Source of the DNA: Nitrospinaceae bacterium
GTDB lineage: Bacteria; Nitrospinota; Nitrospinia; Nitrospinales; Nitrospinaceae
Direction of reading: 5' to 3'
Assembly (NCBI GenBank): GCA_029261535.1
Contig: JAJDBF010000070.1
Location: 124,001-188,000, forward strand
DNA length: 64,000 nt
Part shown: positions 54,370 through 62,343 of the stretch, in pieces
How positions within the stretch are numbered: position 1 is the first letter of the stretch
How the letters are laid out: every line of letters begins with the position of its first letter
Position numbers and translations under genes: made by a program
Notes under the pieces: model-generated
Told to the model about the DNA's origin: nothing
Databases searched by the model: none
What the model saw: only the letters and a program-made list of their open reading frames with translations

Positions 54370-56487
54370 ATGGAAACAAAGCCATTCCAAAAACTGGATC
54401 TCTTTAAGAACCTTTCTCGGACTGAAACAGAAAGCCTTTTCCACGATTCGGAAACCGTGCAAGTTGAAAAGGGCCAGGTTTTATTCGAGGAAGGAGATAT
54501 TGAGTGCCATTTTTACGTGGTCCTCGAAGGCGAGATTCTGGTTTACAAGGCAGAAGCAAAAATTGCCATACGCCGCTCAGGGGATTATTTCGGGGAAATG
54601 GCTTTGATTGATGACAGCCCGAGGGCCGCCAATGCCAAAGCCTTAAAACCCTCTATTCTTCTTAAAGTTGGAGAAGCCAGTTTCGAGGCCTTGATTTCCG
54701 CAAATTCCAAGTTTGCTTTAAAACTTCTTAAAACGCTGGTTGCCAGAACCCGGGAAGATATGGGGGAACTCAACCAGGGCCACAAAAAATTAAAACAACA
54801 GAAACGCAAAACCTCTTTTCTAAACCGGATACTGGATGATGCCACCAGTGAGATATATGCGTTCGATCCATCAACGTTAAATATCACCCAAATGAACAAG
54901 CGTTCACTGGAAAACCTTGGACACTCTCTGGACGAAGTAAAAACCCTGACCGCCGTTGATATTCTTGCGGAGGTATCTGAAGAGGCTTTCCGTACTCTGA
55001 TCCAGCCACTGATTTCCGAAGCTCAAACACTGCTTTCCTATGAAGGAAGCCAACGTAGAAAAGATGGCAGTCACTATCCCGTTGAAATCCGATTTCAACT
55101 AATGGAAACCGAACAATCTTTTATGGTGGTCGCTATTGTTCAGGACATTTCTGAACGCGTTAAAATGGAACAGCATATCCGGCAACTGGCCTACTTCGAC
55201 AGCCTCACCTTTCTTCCCAACAGGAACAAACTGCTGGATGATGTCAGCAATATCACAAAAACAGCTGAAAATGAAAAATCCCGATTCGCCCTGTTCCACC
55301 TCGACCTGGATGGGTTCAAAGCTGTCAATGATTCACTGGGCCAACAAGGAGGTGACATCCTACTGCGCGAGGTTTGCATTCGACTTTCACAGAGGTTCAA
55401 CGAGTCAGCCAGCCTCTACCGGTTGCGTGGTGACGAATTCGCCATTCTCATCTCGCATGTCGACTCTAAAGAAAGCGCAGTTCAATATGCGAAAACCATG
55501 ATGCGGCTGATCGACACAATGTTTCACATTCATTCTTATGATATTCGCATGACGTGTAGCATCGGCATCACACTGTTCCCCTTTCATGGAAATAGTGCCA
55601 CCACTCTTTTAGAGAATGCCGACCTGGCGTTGACACAGGCCAAACATCTGGGAAAGGCCCAATATAACTTTTATGACTCTTCGCTGGAACCCCTGGCTCT
55701 AAATAAACTGACTCTGGTCAGTGGTATTAAAAACGGGCTGGAGAAGGGAGAGTTTTATCTGGCCTATCAGCCCAAAGTGAATGCCAAAACCAAGAAAATC
55801 GTAGGGGCCGAAGCGTTGGTCCGATGGAAACATCCTGAAATGGGTCGGGTTTCTCCCGGCGATTTCATTCCTGCTGCAGAAGAAAGCCGCTTAATCATCC
55901 CCATGGGGGAATGGGTTTTCAGTAAAGCCTGTGCTCAACTTAAAAAGTGGCATGGCATGGGGTTTGATGACTTCACCCTGGCGGTCAATTTTTCCGGCAT
56001 CCAGTTTCAACAAGAAGGAGCCGTCTCTTTAGTGCGGAATATTCTTGAGTCCCCTGAGTCTGCCGACCATGGGCTGGAGTTGGAACTGACCGAAAGCGTA
56101 TTGGTGGAAAATAGCGAAGAGGCTATAGAAAAACTTAAAGCATTTCACGATCTGGGCCTACACCTTTCCATCGATGATTTTGGAACAGGTTATTCCTCAA
56201 TGAAATATTTAAAGGACATGCCCATCGATTGCTTGAAAGTTGATCAGTGTTTTGTGCGTGGCATTGAAACCAAGGCCAACCAGGCCATCGCGCGAACCAT
56301 TGTCAATCTTGCAAAAATGCTGGGGTTGACCACAGTGGCCGAAGGTGTTGAAACAGAGGAAGAAGAGAATCTGGTTGAAATGATCGGGTGCGATTTGATA
56401 CAGGGCTTTTTGTTTTTCAAACCCATCTCTCCGGAAGAGCTGGAAGCCTTGCTGAAAAAGCAATCGCTTGATTTGGCTTCCCGCTAG
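54370..56487 (+). CDS. cNMP-binding, PAS, GGDEF and EAL domain protein (c-di-GMP turnover)
   Basis: 705 residues, no membrane helix. Cyclic-nucleotide domain about 10-125 with FGEMALIDDSPRAANAKA, PAS about 150-270, GGDEF about 275-440 with the variant signature RGDEF, and EAL about 450-695 with intact GAEALVRW, NFSGIQ, ELTES, DDFGTGYSS, LKVDQ and EGVETEEE. The EAL phosphodiesterase looks active. The GGDEF site has Arg for the first Gly and may be weak or regulatory. It is divergently transcribed from the CHASE2 cyclase 169 bp away, suggesting that cAMP/cGMP controls c-di-GMP breakdown. Confidence 0.93.
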   Translation: METKPFQKLDLFKNLSRTETESLFHDSETVQVEKGQVLFEEGDIECHFYVVLEGEILVYKAEAKIAIRRSGDYFGEMALIDDSPRAANAKALKPSILLKVGEASFEALISANSKFALKLLKTLVARTREDMGELNQGHKKLKQQKRKTSFLNRILDDATSEIYAFDPSTLNITQMNKRSLENLGHSLDEVKTLTAVDILAEVSEEAFRTLIQPLISEAQTLLSYEGSQRRKDGSHYPVEIRFQLMETEQSFMVVAIVQDISERVKMEQHIRQLAYFDSLTFLPNRNKLLDDVSNITKTAENEKSRFALFHLDLDGFKAVNDSLGQQGGDILLREVCIRLSQRFNESASLYRLRGDEFAILISHVDSKESAVQYAKTMMRLIDTMFHIHSYDIRMTCSIGITLFPFHGNSATTLLENADLALTQAKHLGKAQYNFYDSSLEPLALNKLTLVSGIKNGLEKGEFYLAYQPKVNAKTKKIVGAEALVRWKHPEMGRVSPGDFIPAAEESRLIIPMGEWVFSKACAQLKKWHGMGFDDFTLAVNFSGIQFQQEGAVSLVRNILESPESADHGLELELTESVLVENSEEAIEKLKAFHDLGLHLSIDDFGTGYSSMKYLKDMPIDCLKVDQCFVRGIETKANQAIARTIVNLAKMLGLTTVAEGVETEEEENLVEMIGCDLIQGFLFFKPISPEELEALLKKQSLDLASR

Positions 56488-56753
56488 GGCAGTCTCGAGT
56501 GTATCTTTTTGTATGCAGGTATTTACAAAAAAAGGCCCTCTGTAAATCCAGGCCAAGAGCAACACAGGTTTTTCCAGGAAAACCCAGATCATCAATCCAT
56601 TACTTTTCAATCAGTTATATAAAAAGTTTCAATGTAAATCAATTCGGCATGTTAATTGCTAAACTTACAGGAGTAGGGACGAGAGCGACAAGTATACAAA
56701 ACAAAACCGGGTAGCAAAATTTTCATTCCCAAAGGTGGAGGCCAAGGAAGAAA

Positions 56754-58367
56754 ATGAACATAATAAATCCAACACAAAAAAAGAAAAAAAGTTTCAGGTG
56801 TCGCGAAAGATTTCTGGGAGTCATTCTGGTCGCCGCACTGATAGCGGCACCCGGCTTCTCTTTCGCCAAAGACAAAGATGATGAAGTGACCCGCATGGAG
56901 TTCATCCAGCTCATGGCAAAAAATCAGAGCCAGAGTAAATTACTCCCGGCAAATGCCTCCTCATTGTCCAGTGAGAAATTGTATGAGCAGGTCGCTCGGA
57001 ATTTAAAGAAATCCGGGTCTAACGTGCTGGCGGGTAAGAATCCTGACAAGCCCTTAAGCCAGCAGGAATTTGTAAGACTCACCTACGCATTTGCTGATCA
57101 ACCAGCAGGCAAATCCCTGTTTGAACAAAAACAGTACCTAAAAGAAGCCGAGATCATCAGCAGTGCCGATGTGGGCCTGACCACTGGCCTACAGGGACGC
57201 GCCGTTCAGTATCGTGGCGAAGAAGATGCTTATTCTCCGTCTGAGATCGCGGCACCCGTGTTCATGCAGGATCGGGTCGAAACCGATCTCGATTCCATGG
57301 TGACCTTTACCTTTGATGACGGCAGTTCAATGTCTCTTGGTGAAGACGCGGTCGTCAACATCACCGAGCACATTTATGATCCGGAACGAGACTTCCGCAA
57401 AACCATCGTCAACGTTGCGTTAGGTGCGGTTCGTTTTAAAGTCACCAAAGGTAAAGCCGAAGGTTCCATGTTTCAGGTCATCACCCCGGTCGCCACTGCA
57501 GGGGTACGGGGCACGGAGTTCGTGACCATCGTCAACCCCGGTGGTAAAACCCGCTTCGTCGGACTTGAAGGCAAAGTCGAAACCTTCGCGCGTTTGGCCA
57601 ACGGTAAAGAGGGCAAGCACGAGTTTGTTGTCGCAGGAACCCTGCACGATATTTCTGACAAAGGTGCTTCTCTTGGTCTGCAAAAGGCTGATGCGGCCAC
57701 GATGGACAAAGCGTTCAATAAAACCAATCCCAATAAGAAAATGAAAAACCTGCCAAATGTCACCATGGCTAAAGCGATGGTAGCCGTGCAGGGCGACTTA
57801 AAACTTGGAAAGGCTCTCGGGAAAAGTAAAGGCAAGGCCAAGGGCAAAGCCAAAGGACACGCTAAAGTCCAGACCAAAGGCAAAAAAGGGAAGAGCGGCA
57901 AAAAAAAGATTGCCGGAAAAGGTAATAAAGGCAACAAGTCAGCCAGCATGAAAGCCGCAAAAGGAGCCGCTAAGAACGCCGCCAAGGGCGCGGCTAAAGA
58001 TGCCGCCAAGAAAGCAGTAAAAGGGGCCGCGAAAGATTCTGCAAAATCTGCCGCCAAAAAAGCCGCTAAATCTGCCGCCTTGCAAACTGCGAAAAAATCA
58101 ATTAAAGAATCAACCAAACAAGTTGTACAGGTCACCGCCGGCCTCACTGGCGGCAACCCGAACCCTGTTGGTAACCCAAACTTTGTACCCCCAGGTCACG
58201 GCGGAACACCCCCAGGTCAGGGTGGCGGTGGACCTCCGGGTGGTGGACCTCCGGGTGGTGGACCTCCGGGTGGTGGACCTCCGGGTGGTGGACCTCCGGG
58301 TGGTGGACCTCCGGGTGGTGGACCTCCCTGCGGGATTCCTCCTTGCGGTGGACCTCCGGGGCCTTAA
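56754..58367 (+). CDS. FecR-domain exported protein with histone-H1-like tail and Gly-Pro repeats
   Basis: 537 residues. An AAGGAAG site precedes the ATG. Signal peptide ends near FSFAK (residue 39). A helical region (about 40-160) precedes a FecR domain (about 165-290) with VRGTEFVTIV. From about 345 the chain becomes Lys/Gly/Ala-rich (KGKAKGKAKGHAK, then KGAAKDAAKKA repeats to about 455), like histone H1 or AlgP tails. It ends in tandem GGPPG units with a few Cys. A strong terminator follows 25 bp later. The exported basic tail may bind acidic glycans or the cell wall. Partner candidate: the TPR-barrel protein downstream. Confidence 0.88.
   Translation: MNIINPTQKKKKSFRCRERFLGVILVAALIAAPGFSFAKDKDDEVTRMEFIQLMAKNQSQSKLLPANASSLSSEKLYEQVARNLKKSGSNVLAGKNPDKPLSQQEFVRLTYAFADQPAGKSLFEQKQYLKEAEIISSADVGLTTGLQGRAVQYRGEEDAYSPSEIAAPVFMQDRVETDLDSMVTFTFDDGSSMSLGEDAVVNITEHIYDPERDFRKTIVNVALGAVRFKVTKGKAEGSMFQVITPVATAGVRGTEFVTIVNPGGKTRFVGLEGKVETFARLANGKEGKHEFVVAGTLHDISDKGASLGLQKADAATMDKAFNKTNPNKKMKNLPNVTMAKAMVAVQGDLKLGKALGKSKGKAKGKAKGHAKVQTKGKKGKSGKKKIAGKGNKGNKSASMKAAKGAAKNAAKGAAKDAAKKAVKGAAKDSAKSAAKKAAKSAALQTAKKSIKESTKQVVQVTAGLTGGNPNPVGNPNFVPPGHGGTPPGQGGGGPPGGGPPGGGPPGGGPPGGGPPGGGPPGGGPPCGIPPCGGPPGP
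58226..58330 (+). repeat. 15-bp tandem repeat within the FecR-protein gene
   Basis: Six near-identical ggtggacctccgggt units plus a degenerate seventh, coding for GGPPG. The copy number is likely to vary by slippage without breaking the frame, because 15 is a multiple of three. Confidence 0.9.
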
Positions 58368-58392
58368 GAATAAACTTCCCTAGCCAGTACAT

Positions 58393-58427
58393 GGAACCCC
58401 AAGAAATTGGGGTTCCTTTTTTTTTTT
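58393..58427 (+). terminator. Strong rho-independent terminator
   Basis: GGAACCCCAA, GAAA loop, TTGGGGTTCC, then 11 T. It ends the FecR-protein transcript. Confidence 0.92.
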
Positions 58428-58482
58428 AATAATCCGGCCTTAATCCGCATAGGGTGTGAGCCTCTTTAAATCACCCCAACCC

Positions 58483-58912
58483 CTATTTAAAAGGAGAGCT
58501 TTGCATAACTCTAAAATCAGAAGCAAAGGCGAGATTCTTCGTCGCCTGCGGCTTCTCAGAATGACATTGCGGTGCTTTAAAGTGTCACCCTGAGCCGATA
58601 GCCTGTCCTGAGCTTGTCGAAGGAAAGGGGGACTTCCACTTTTCAGTCCCTCAATAAGCACTTATGCAAAGGTCTCATTTAAAAGGAGACCTTATACATA
58701 ACAAGGTCCTTCAAATGCGAAAAGTAAGGATGTCACACTTCCCTTTGGAGAAGAGAGCTTTGCATAACTCAGGAAAAATCCAAATGCGAGATGCTTCGCT
58801 TCGCTCAGCATGACAAACTGGAGTTTAAACTGTCATTCTGAAGCCCATAGGGCTGAAGAATCTCGCCTTTGCTTTTGATTTAGCACTTATGTAAAGATTT
58901 CCCTTGCAAGGG
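58483..58912. repeat. Composite block of dispersed repeats
   Basis: Several copies and inverse copies of the 'gcgagattcttcgcttcgct' unit (about 58530, 58780, 58840 inverse), 'gagctttgcataact' (three near-copies) and a 'cctgagcttgtcgaaggaa' unit. The same modules occur at 7380-7565 and 5043-5088. No ORF is credible here. The gene-free stretch runs from 58368 to 59210. Confidence 0.75.
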
Positions 58913-58928
58913 GAGGGAAAATATAGAT

Positions 58929-58985
58929 AACTCTTGAATATCCGCCGACCGCAAGTCCGAGGCGAAAAACAGTTTTTAGAGATGC
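58929..58985. repeat. Partial copy of the 93-bp MITE-like element
   Basis: The 3' end 'gtttttagagatgc' matches copies A and B. The interior is shortened and altered, and a second 'gcctctaatatt' end follows immediately. Confidence 0.45.
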
Positions 58986-59210
58986 CTCTAATATTATTTT
59001 TCACTAGGTATATTTTTTGACAACCGAACGAACCCCAGCAACTAATTGAAAAAATTAGCCTTAAGAATCAGGGCTCACAAAACAATGCGTTTCCTCAACA
59101 AAATCAAAGTTTTACAATTCAACCCCCCGCCATTTGATCTTGCAAATATCTCATTTTCAACTAACCTGTTGGAATCTTTATCTTTTTTTAAGTTCCGGTG
59201 GAGGGGTTTT

Positions 59211-60725
59211 ATGCAAGCCCGACATATTCCAGCAGGTTCAGTTCTATCAATCTGCCTTTTATTTATTGGTTTAATCTGTCTTCAAGGCATAGTCGCCGTT
59301 GAAGCAGGTGCGGCTGAAAACAGGCTGATTCATTCCGGAATCGAAAATTTCAGTAAAGGCCTCTACTCCAAAGCCATAAAAAACCTGAAAGCTGGTTTAG
59401 GAGAAACACTCTCTTCCTCCGCAGAAGGTTGGTATTTTTTAGGATCAAGCTTTAGCAAAATAGGCAAATTCGATGAGGCCATCAAGGCCTTCAAAAAAGC
59501 CCTTGATATCAAACCGAATTACCCAGAGGTTTACATGGGCCTCGGGATCGCGTACCACAATAAAAAAAATTATGCGGAAGCTTTGTCCGCGTTCAACAAA
59601 GTTTTAAAGATCGAGCCGAACCATGGCCCCGCTCGTTTTTTTCAAGGGTTGGCCTTGCAGGGTTTGAAAAAACACGATCTGGCCATCAGTAGCTTTCAAC
59701 TTTCCGGGTCAATCGATCCCGATTTTCAGCAACTCGCGCAATTCAATGTTGGCCTGCTTCATTTCCAAAATAAACGGCGGGAAGAAGCGATTGCGCAATT
59801 CAAAGCCTCTATTGAAACGGACCCGGAAAGCGACACCGCTGCCACCGCACGCGAATTCCTCGACTTGATTGCGAGCCAGAAACCGCCAAAGCCCTGGCAG
59901 GCCTCGTTCCGCGCTGGTGCGTCCATAGACGACAACATCACATTGACGGATATCAGCCTGACCACCGGGCTCGGCGACCTTGTGACTTTTTATTCTTTTT
60001 CGGGATCTTATCTGTGGGAACCAATAGAAACCTACAACCTGAATACCGGTTACGATTTCTTTCAGAATATTTACGATTCCCTGCATCAGTTTGACATGCA
60101 AATCCATTCAGGTTTCGTGAGTGCCAGCAAAAGTATTGATGAGGTCGACCTCAATATGGGTTACACCTTCAACTATATTAAACTGGGAGGAATCGACTTT
60201 GAATTCATCCACACCTTCAATTCCGGCCTCAGTTTTGAACTGATGGATGGATGGTTTGTCGACCTCAGTTATTTCCTCAGTGCCAAGAAATTTGTCGATA
60301 TACGTCAGCGCGATGGGCACAACCATTCGTTGCGCATTTCAAATTACTTCACTCTTGGAGACGAGGGCGGATTGGCCTGGGTTGTTTATACTCCGGAGGG
60401 TGAAGTCACGCGCGACCCGCAGGTCACTTATGTGGCGCAGAACGTGTCTGTAGGGGCGCAACATCCGGTTCCTGGTCTGGAGAGTCTCAAGACAAAAGTT
60501 CGCGCAAATTACAGTTATACCTATCAAGATTACCTGTTCATCACACCGTTCATCGGCAGGGAACGCGCCGACTTCAGAAACCAGGTATCGTTTGAAATCA
60601 TTCAACCGGTTCTGGACACCTTCGATATCACCTTCCAATACCAGTACATCAACAGCCAGTCCAACCTGCTGGCGAACGACTTCGTCGAAAACGTTTTCAG
60701 CCTGTCCGCTGGCGCGACCTTTTAA
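59211..60725 (+). CDS. TPR plus outer-membrane beta-barrel protein (Slam-like layout)
   Basis: 504 residues from the ATG at 59211, chosen for the GGAGGGG just upstream and the signal peptide that follows (LSICLLFIGLICLQG, cleaved about residue 38). A TTG at 59046 would add 55 unsupported residues. Four TPR units (about 45-225, e.g. KAFKKALDIKPNYPEVYMGLGIAYHNK) precede a roughly 270-residue beta-rich domain with alternating aromatic strands ending in Phe, as in outer-membrane barrels. The order TPR then barrel resembles Slam/DUF560 translocons and PelB/BcsC-like export proteins. It probably handles the FecR protein upstream or another surface product. Assignment by architecture. Confidence 0.78.
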   Translation: MQARHIPAGSVLSICLLFIGLICLQGIVAVEAGAAENRLIHSGIENFSKGLYSKAIKNLKAGLGETLSSSAEGWYFLGSSFSKIGKFDEAIKAFKKALDIKPNYPEVYMGLGIAYHNKKNYAEALSAFNKVLKIEPNHGPARFFQGLALQGLKKHDLAISSFQLSGSIDPDFQQLAQFNVGLLHFQNKRREEAIAQFKASIETDPESDTAATAREFLDLIASQKPPKPWQASFRAGASIDDNITLTDISLTTGLGDLVTFYSFSGSYLWEPIETYNLNTGYDFFQNIYDSLHQFDMQIHSGFVSASKSIDEVDLNMGYTFNYIKLGGIDFEFIHTFNSGLSFELMDGWFVDLSYFLSAKKFVDIRQRDGHNHSLRISNYFTLGDEGGLAWVVYTPEGEVTRDPQVTYVAQNVSVGAQHPVPGLESLKTKVRANYSYTYQDYLFITPFIGRERADFRNQVSFEIIQPVLDTFDITFQYQYINSQSNLLANDFVENVFSLSAGATF

Positions 60726-60782
60726 CGTCCACAAGATACCAGTTGGCAAACAGCTCGTGTTATCTGATTAACAAAAGCCCAC

Positions 60783-60923
60783 AGGGGATCGGTGCTGTAG
60801 TCGAAACACCGTAAGCCTTGAAGAATGAACAAAACAAAATCACTGGGCGACGAACGTGCCACCAGCATGTCCCTGTGCGACAACAGCAACATCGGCACTC
60901 CGCAACAATCGATCCGGTGACCT
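60783..60923 (+). pseudogene. Decayed copy of the 3' end of the EF-hand-like gene at 48863
   Basis: Aligns with about 49895-50044. Shared stretches include 'gggat.ggtgct', 'gaaac.ccgt', 'gcgacaac.g.a.c.t.ggcac', 'gcaacaa.tcgatc.ggtga' and the flanking 'cct.gaatatt'. Several indels destroy the frame and the stop TAG has become TGG. It shows a past duplication or insertion of that gene's tail at this junction. Confidence 0.7.
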
Positions 60924-61024
60924 GGAATATTAAAATATAAACGACAACTCGCCTGACGATTTTCTTGGAAAACTTAAAAATAAAAAATTGGCTCAATCCC
61001 ATCAGTCAAGCCATTAATGTAAAA

Positions 61025-61062
61025 GAGCCGGTGAGAGGAGTCGAATCCCCGACCTACTGACT
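61025..61062 (-). other. tRNA 3'-half-like sequence, possible attachment site
   Basis: On the minus strand TCAGTAGGTCGGGG, ATTCGACTCCTC and TCACCGGCTC read like the anticodon-stem 3' side, T-arm and acceptor 3' strand of a Thr- or Lys-type tRNA. The 5' half (GCCGGTG...) and a good T-stem are missing, so it is not a functional tRNA. Such fragments are left by integrases that recombine at tRNA 3' ends. It lies just outside the repressor gene. Confidence 0.55.
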
Positions 61063-61176
61063 AAAAACCCGAACACCTTAGTAAACAATAATTTGCGCAA
61101 CACCCCACAGCAAAAAAATTTGCAAAATGGTTAAGCAATCTGGAAGCTCATTTCTATGTTCCCCCTGATTCATGAA

Positions 61177-61848
61177 TCATCGGGTTTCTCTGCCAAACCA
61201 GATGACGCGGCCTTCTATTTGAAAAACATCCTGCGGTTCTGTAATAACATTGTATTTAGAGTTGTCGCTGATGACGGAGATACTTCCTGTGGAAGGATTC
61301 AACTGCAGTCGTTTTACAAGAGAAAGGTCGGCCCACTTAATTGCAAAAATTCCTCCGCCGGGTCCAACCGTTGTTTCGTTTCTATTGATCAAAACCATAT
61401 CGTTTTCAACAAGGGTGGGTTCCATACTGTCGCCTTCCACACGCATGACAAACAATTGCTCCTCCCTACCAAACTTTTCCAGCCAGTCCTTCCTGAATGC
61501 CAGTTGGAAATCTACCTCGCTTGATGCTATTAACCCGGCTCCGGCACTGATCGCTCCCTTCTTTTTCTCGATCATGGAGAATTGCACAGGGATTCCTTTC
61601 TCCTGATCGAACCCAAGGATATTGCCAGCAGAATCCGCAGAATCTTCCTGAAAGTATTCCATACCTACACCAAGCACCTTGCACAGAGCCTGTAGGTTCT
61701 TCCCGCTTGGGGAATAAGTCCCCTTTTCCCAGTTACTGATTTGCTGAGGCGACGCTTTGCGACCTTCACGAACCAAAGCAAGTGCCAATTCTCTCTGGTT
61801 CAAGCCCTTGAGTTTTCTAGCCCTTTTTAACTTATCAGAAAATATCAT
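61177..61848 (-). CDS. XRE-HTH / peptidase S24 repressor (CI/LexA-like)
   Basis: 223 residues. N-terminal helix-turn-helix (about 5-62: RKLKGLNQRELALAL, SPQQISNWEKGTYSPS), linker with a candidate Ala-Gly cleavage site (AGAG at 102-105), and a C-terminal S24 domain with Ser141 (VEGDSMEPTL) and Lys179 (LSLVKRLQL), the dyad used for RecA-stimulated self-cleavage. This is the architecture of temperate-phage and integrative-element repressors. Promoter and operator lie at 61870-61911. Its divergent target is the run of small ORFs leading into cas8e. Damage-induced derepression is therefore plausible but not shown. Confidence 0.93.
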   Translation of the reverse strand: MIFSDKLKRARKLKGLNQRELALALVREGRKASPQQISNWEKGTYSPSGKNLQALCKVLGVGMEYFQEDSADSAGNILGFDQEKGIPVQFSMIEKKKGAISAGAGLIASSEVDFQLAFRKDWLEKFGREEQLFVMRVEGDSMEPTLVENDMVLINRNETTVGPGGGIFAIKWADLSLVKRLQLNPSTGSISVISDNSKYNVITEPQDVFQIEGRVIWFGRETR

Positions 61849-61869
61849 AGTTTTTTATGTTTTTTTTAG

Positions 61870-61898
61870 TTGACAGTTTTATGATTATATCGTTTAAT
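61870..61898 (+). promoter_or_regulatory. Rightward promoter toward small ORFs and cas8e
   Basis: TTGACA (61870-61875), 17-bp spacer, TTTAAT (61893-61898). It overlaps the repressor's own promoter and the operator half-sites. Confidence 0.6.
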
Positions 61899-61910
61899 CA
61901 CAATTAATCA
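61882..61910. promoter_or_regulatory. Candidate operator with TTAATCA half-sites
   Basis: A 19-bp palindrome (TGATTA, 7 bp, TAATCA, 61882-61900) and a further direct TTAATCA at 61904-61910 lie between the divergent promoters, as expected for a CI-type repressor controlling both directions. Confidence 0.55.
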
Positions 61911-61911
61911 A
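61884..61911 (-). promoter_or_regulatory. Repressor gene promoter
   Basis: On the minus strand TTGATT (61906-61911), 16-bp spacer, perfect TATAAT (61884-61889), about 35 bases before the repressor ATG. Confidence 0.65.
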
Positions 61912-62013
61912 GATAAAAATCAATAGAAAGCAATACTTTTCTGTCCGGTGCGGGAGTTCCAACTATTTGTAGTTCCTGCAATTGCCAGATGAGTTTTGTG
62001 AGAAGGAGGAACC

Positions 62014-62133
62014 ATGGCGATAAAACTAAAATCAGCTACGGTCATTTTAATTAGGAGAATAATATTGGATAACCTTACAATCAGCGACCACTCAGTAGGC
62101 ATGGTAATGAGCAGAGAAAAAAATGACCTGTGA
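62014..62133 (+). CDS. Small ORF of 39 residues, first gene of rightward operon
   Basis: ATG at 62014 after AAGGAGG, reading MAIKLKSATVILIRRIILDN and ending SREKNDL. A second AGGAGA followed by TTG inside it could give a shorter product. No family recognised. It occupies the Cro-like position opposite the repressor but has no visible helix-turn-helix. The ribosome-binding site is the main evidence. Confidence 0.45.
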   Translation: MAIKLKSATVILIRRIILDNLTISDHSVGMVMSREKNDL

Positions 62134-62248
62134 TTGTTTTTGGCCCTGGCTTCTATTCTGGCTGGCGTTTTCTCTTGCCGGTAGTGGATGGGCCGCACTC
62201 CTTCTCTCGGCGGGTGCCGTCCGATTCAAAGGAAAAGATGACGACTGA
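62123..62248 (+). CDS. Small ORF of 41 residues, possible membrane peptide
   Basis: Starts inside the end of the previous small ORF (overlap 11 bases), reading MTCDCFWPWLLFWLAFSLAG and ending RFKGKDDD. One hydrophobic helix (about residues 6-32) and an acidic end make it a candidate single-pass membrane peptide. There is no strong ribosome-binding site beyond the A/G-rich tract before it. It could be translated by coupling or be spurious. Confidence 0.35.
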   Translation: MTCDCFWPWLLFWLAFSLAGSGWAALLLSAGAVRFKGKDDD

Positions 62249-62343
62249 AATTTTTAACGTCTCGTTAGGGTCAGCATGTTGGTGACGCAATGGACGAGTT
62301 CTAAAACAGAATTACGTTGAATAAACCTTTGCAAGGAGTCGCT

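Larger units (their letters stand above)
60726..61176. other. Gene-free junction region
   Basis: 451 bp between the barrel gene and the S24 repressor, holding a gene relic (60783-60923) and a tRNA-3'-half-like sequence (61025-61062). Composition shifts toward the AT-rich repressor/cas region on its right. Confidence 0.5.

Noticed and set aside
57473..58156. Minus-strand 227-codon ORF opposite the FecR gene
   Set aside because: It is antisense to the Lys/Ala-repeat tail, whose low-complexity codons leave the opposite strand open. The Leu/Ala/Phe-rich translation is an artefact.
58226..58330. 15-bp tandem repeats as a CRISPR or origin iteron array
   Set aside because: They are in frame inside the FecR-protein gene and encode GGPPG, with no spacers.
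61025..61110. Complete tRNA gene
   Set aside because: Only the 3' half is recognisable. No matching acceptor 5' strand or D-arm is present and the T-stem is imperfect.
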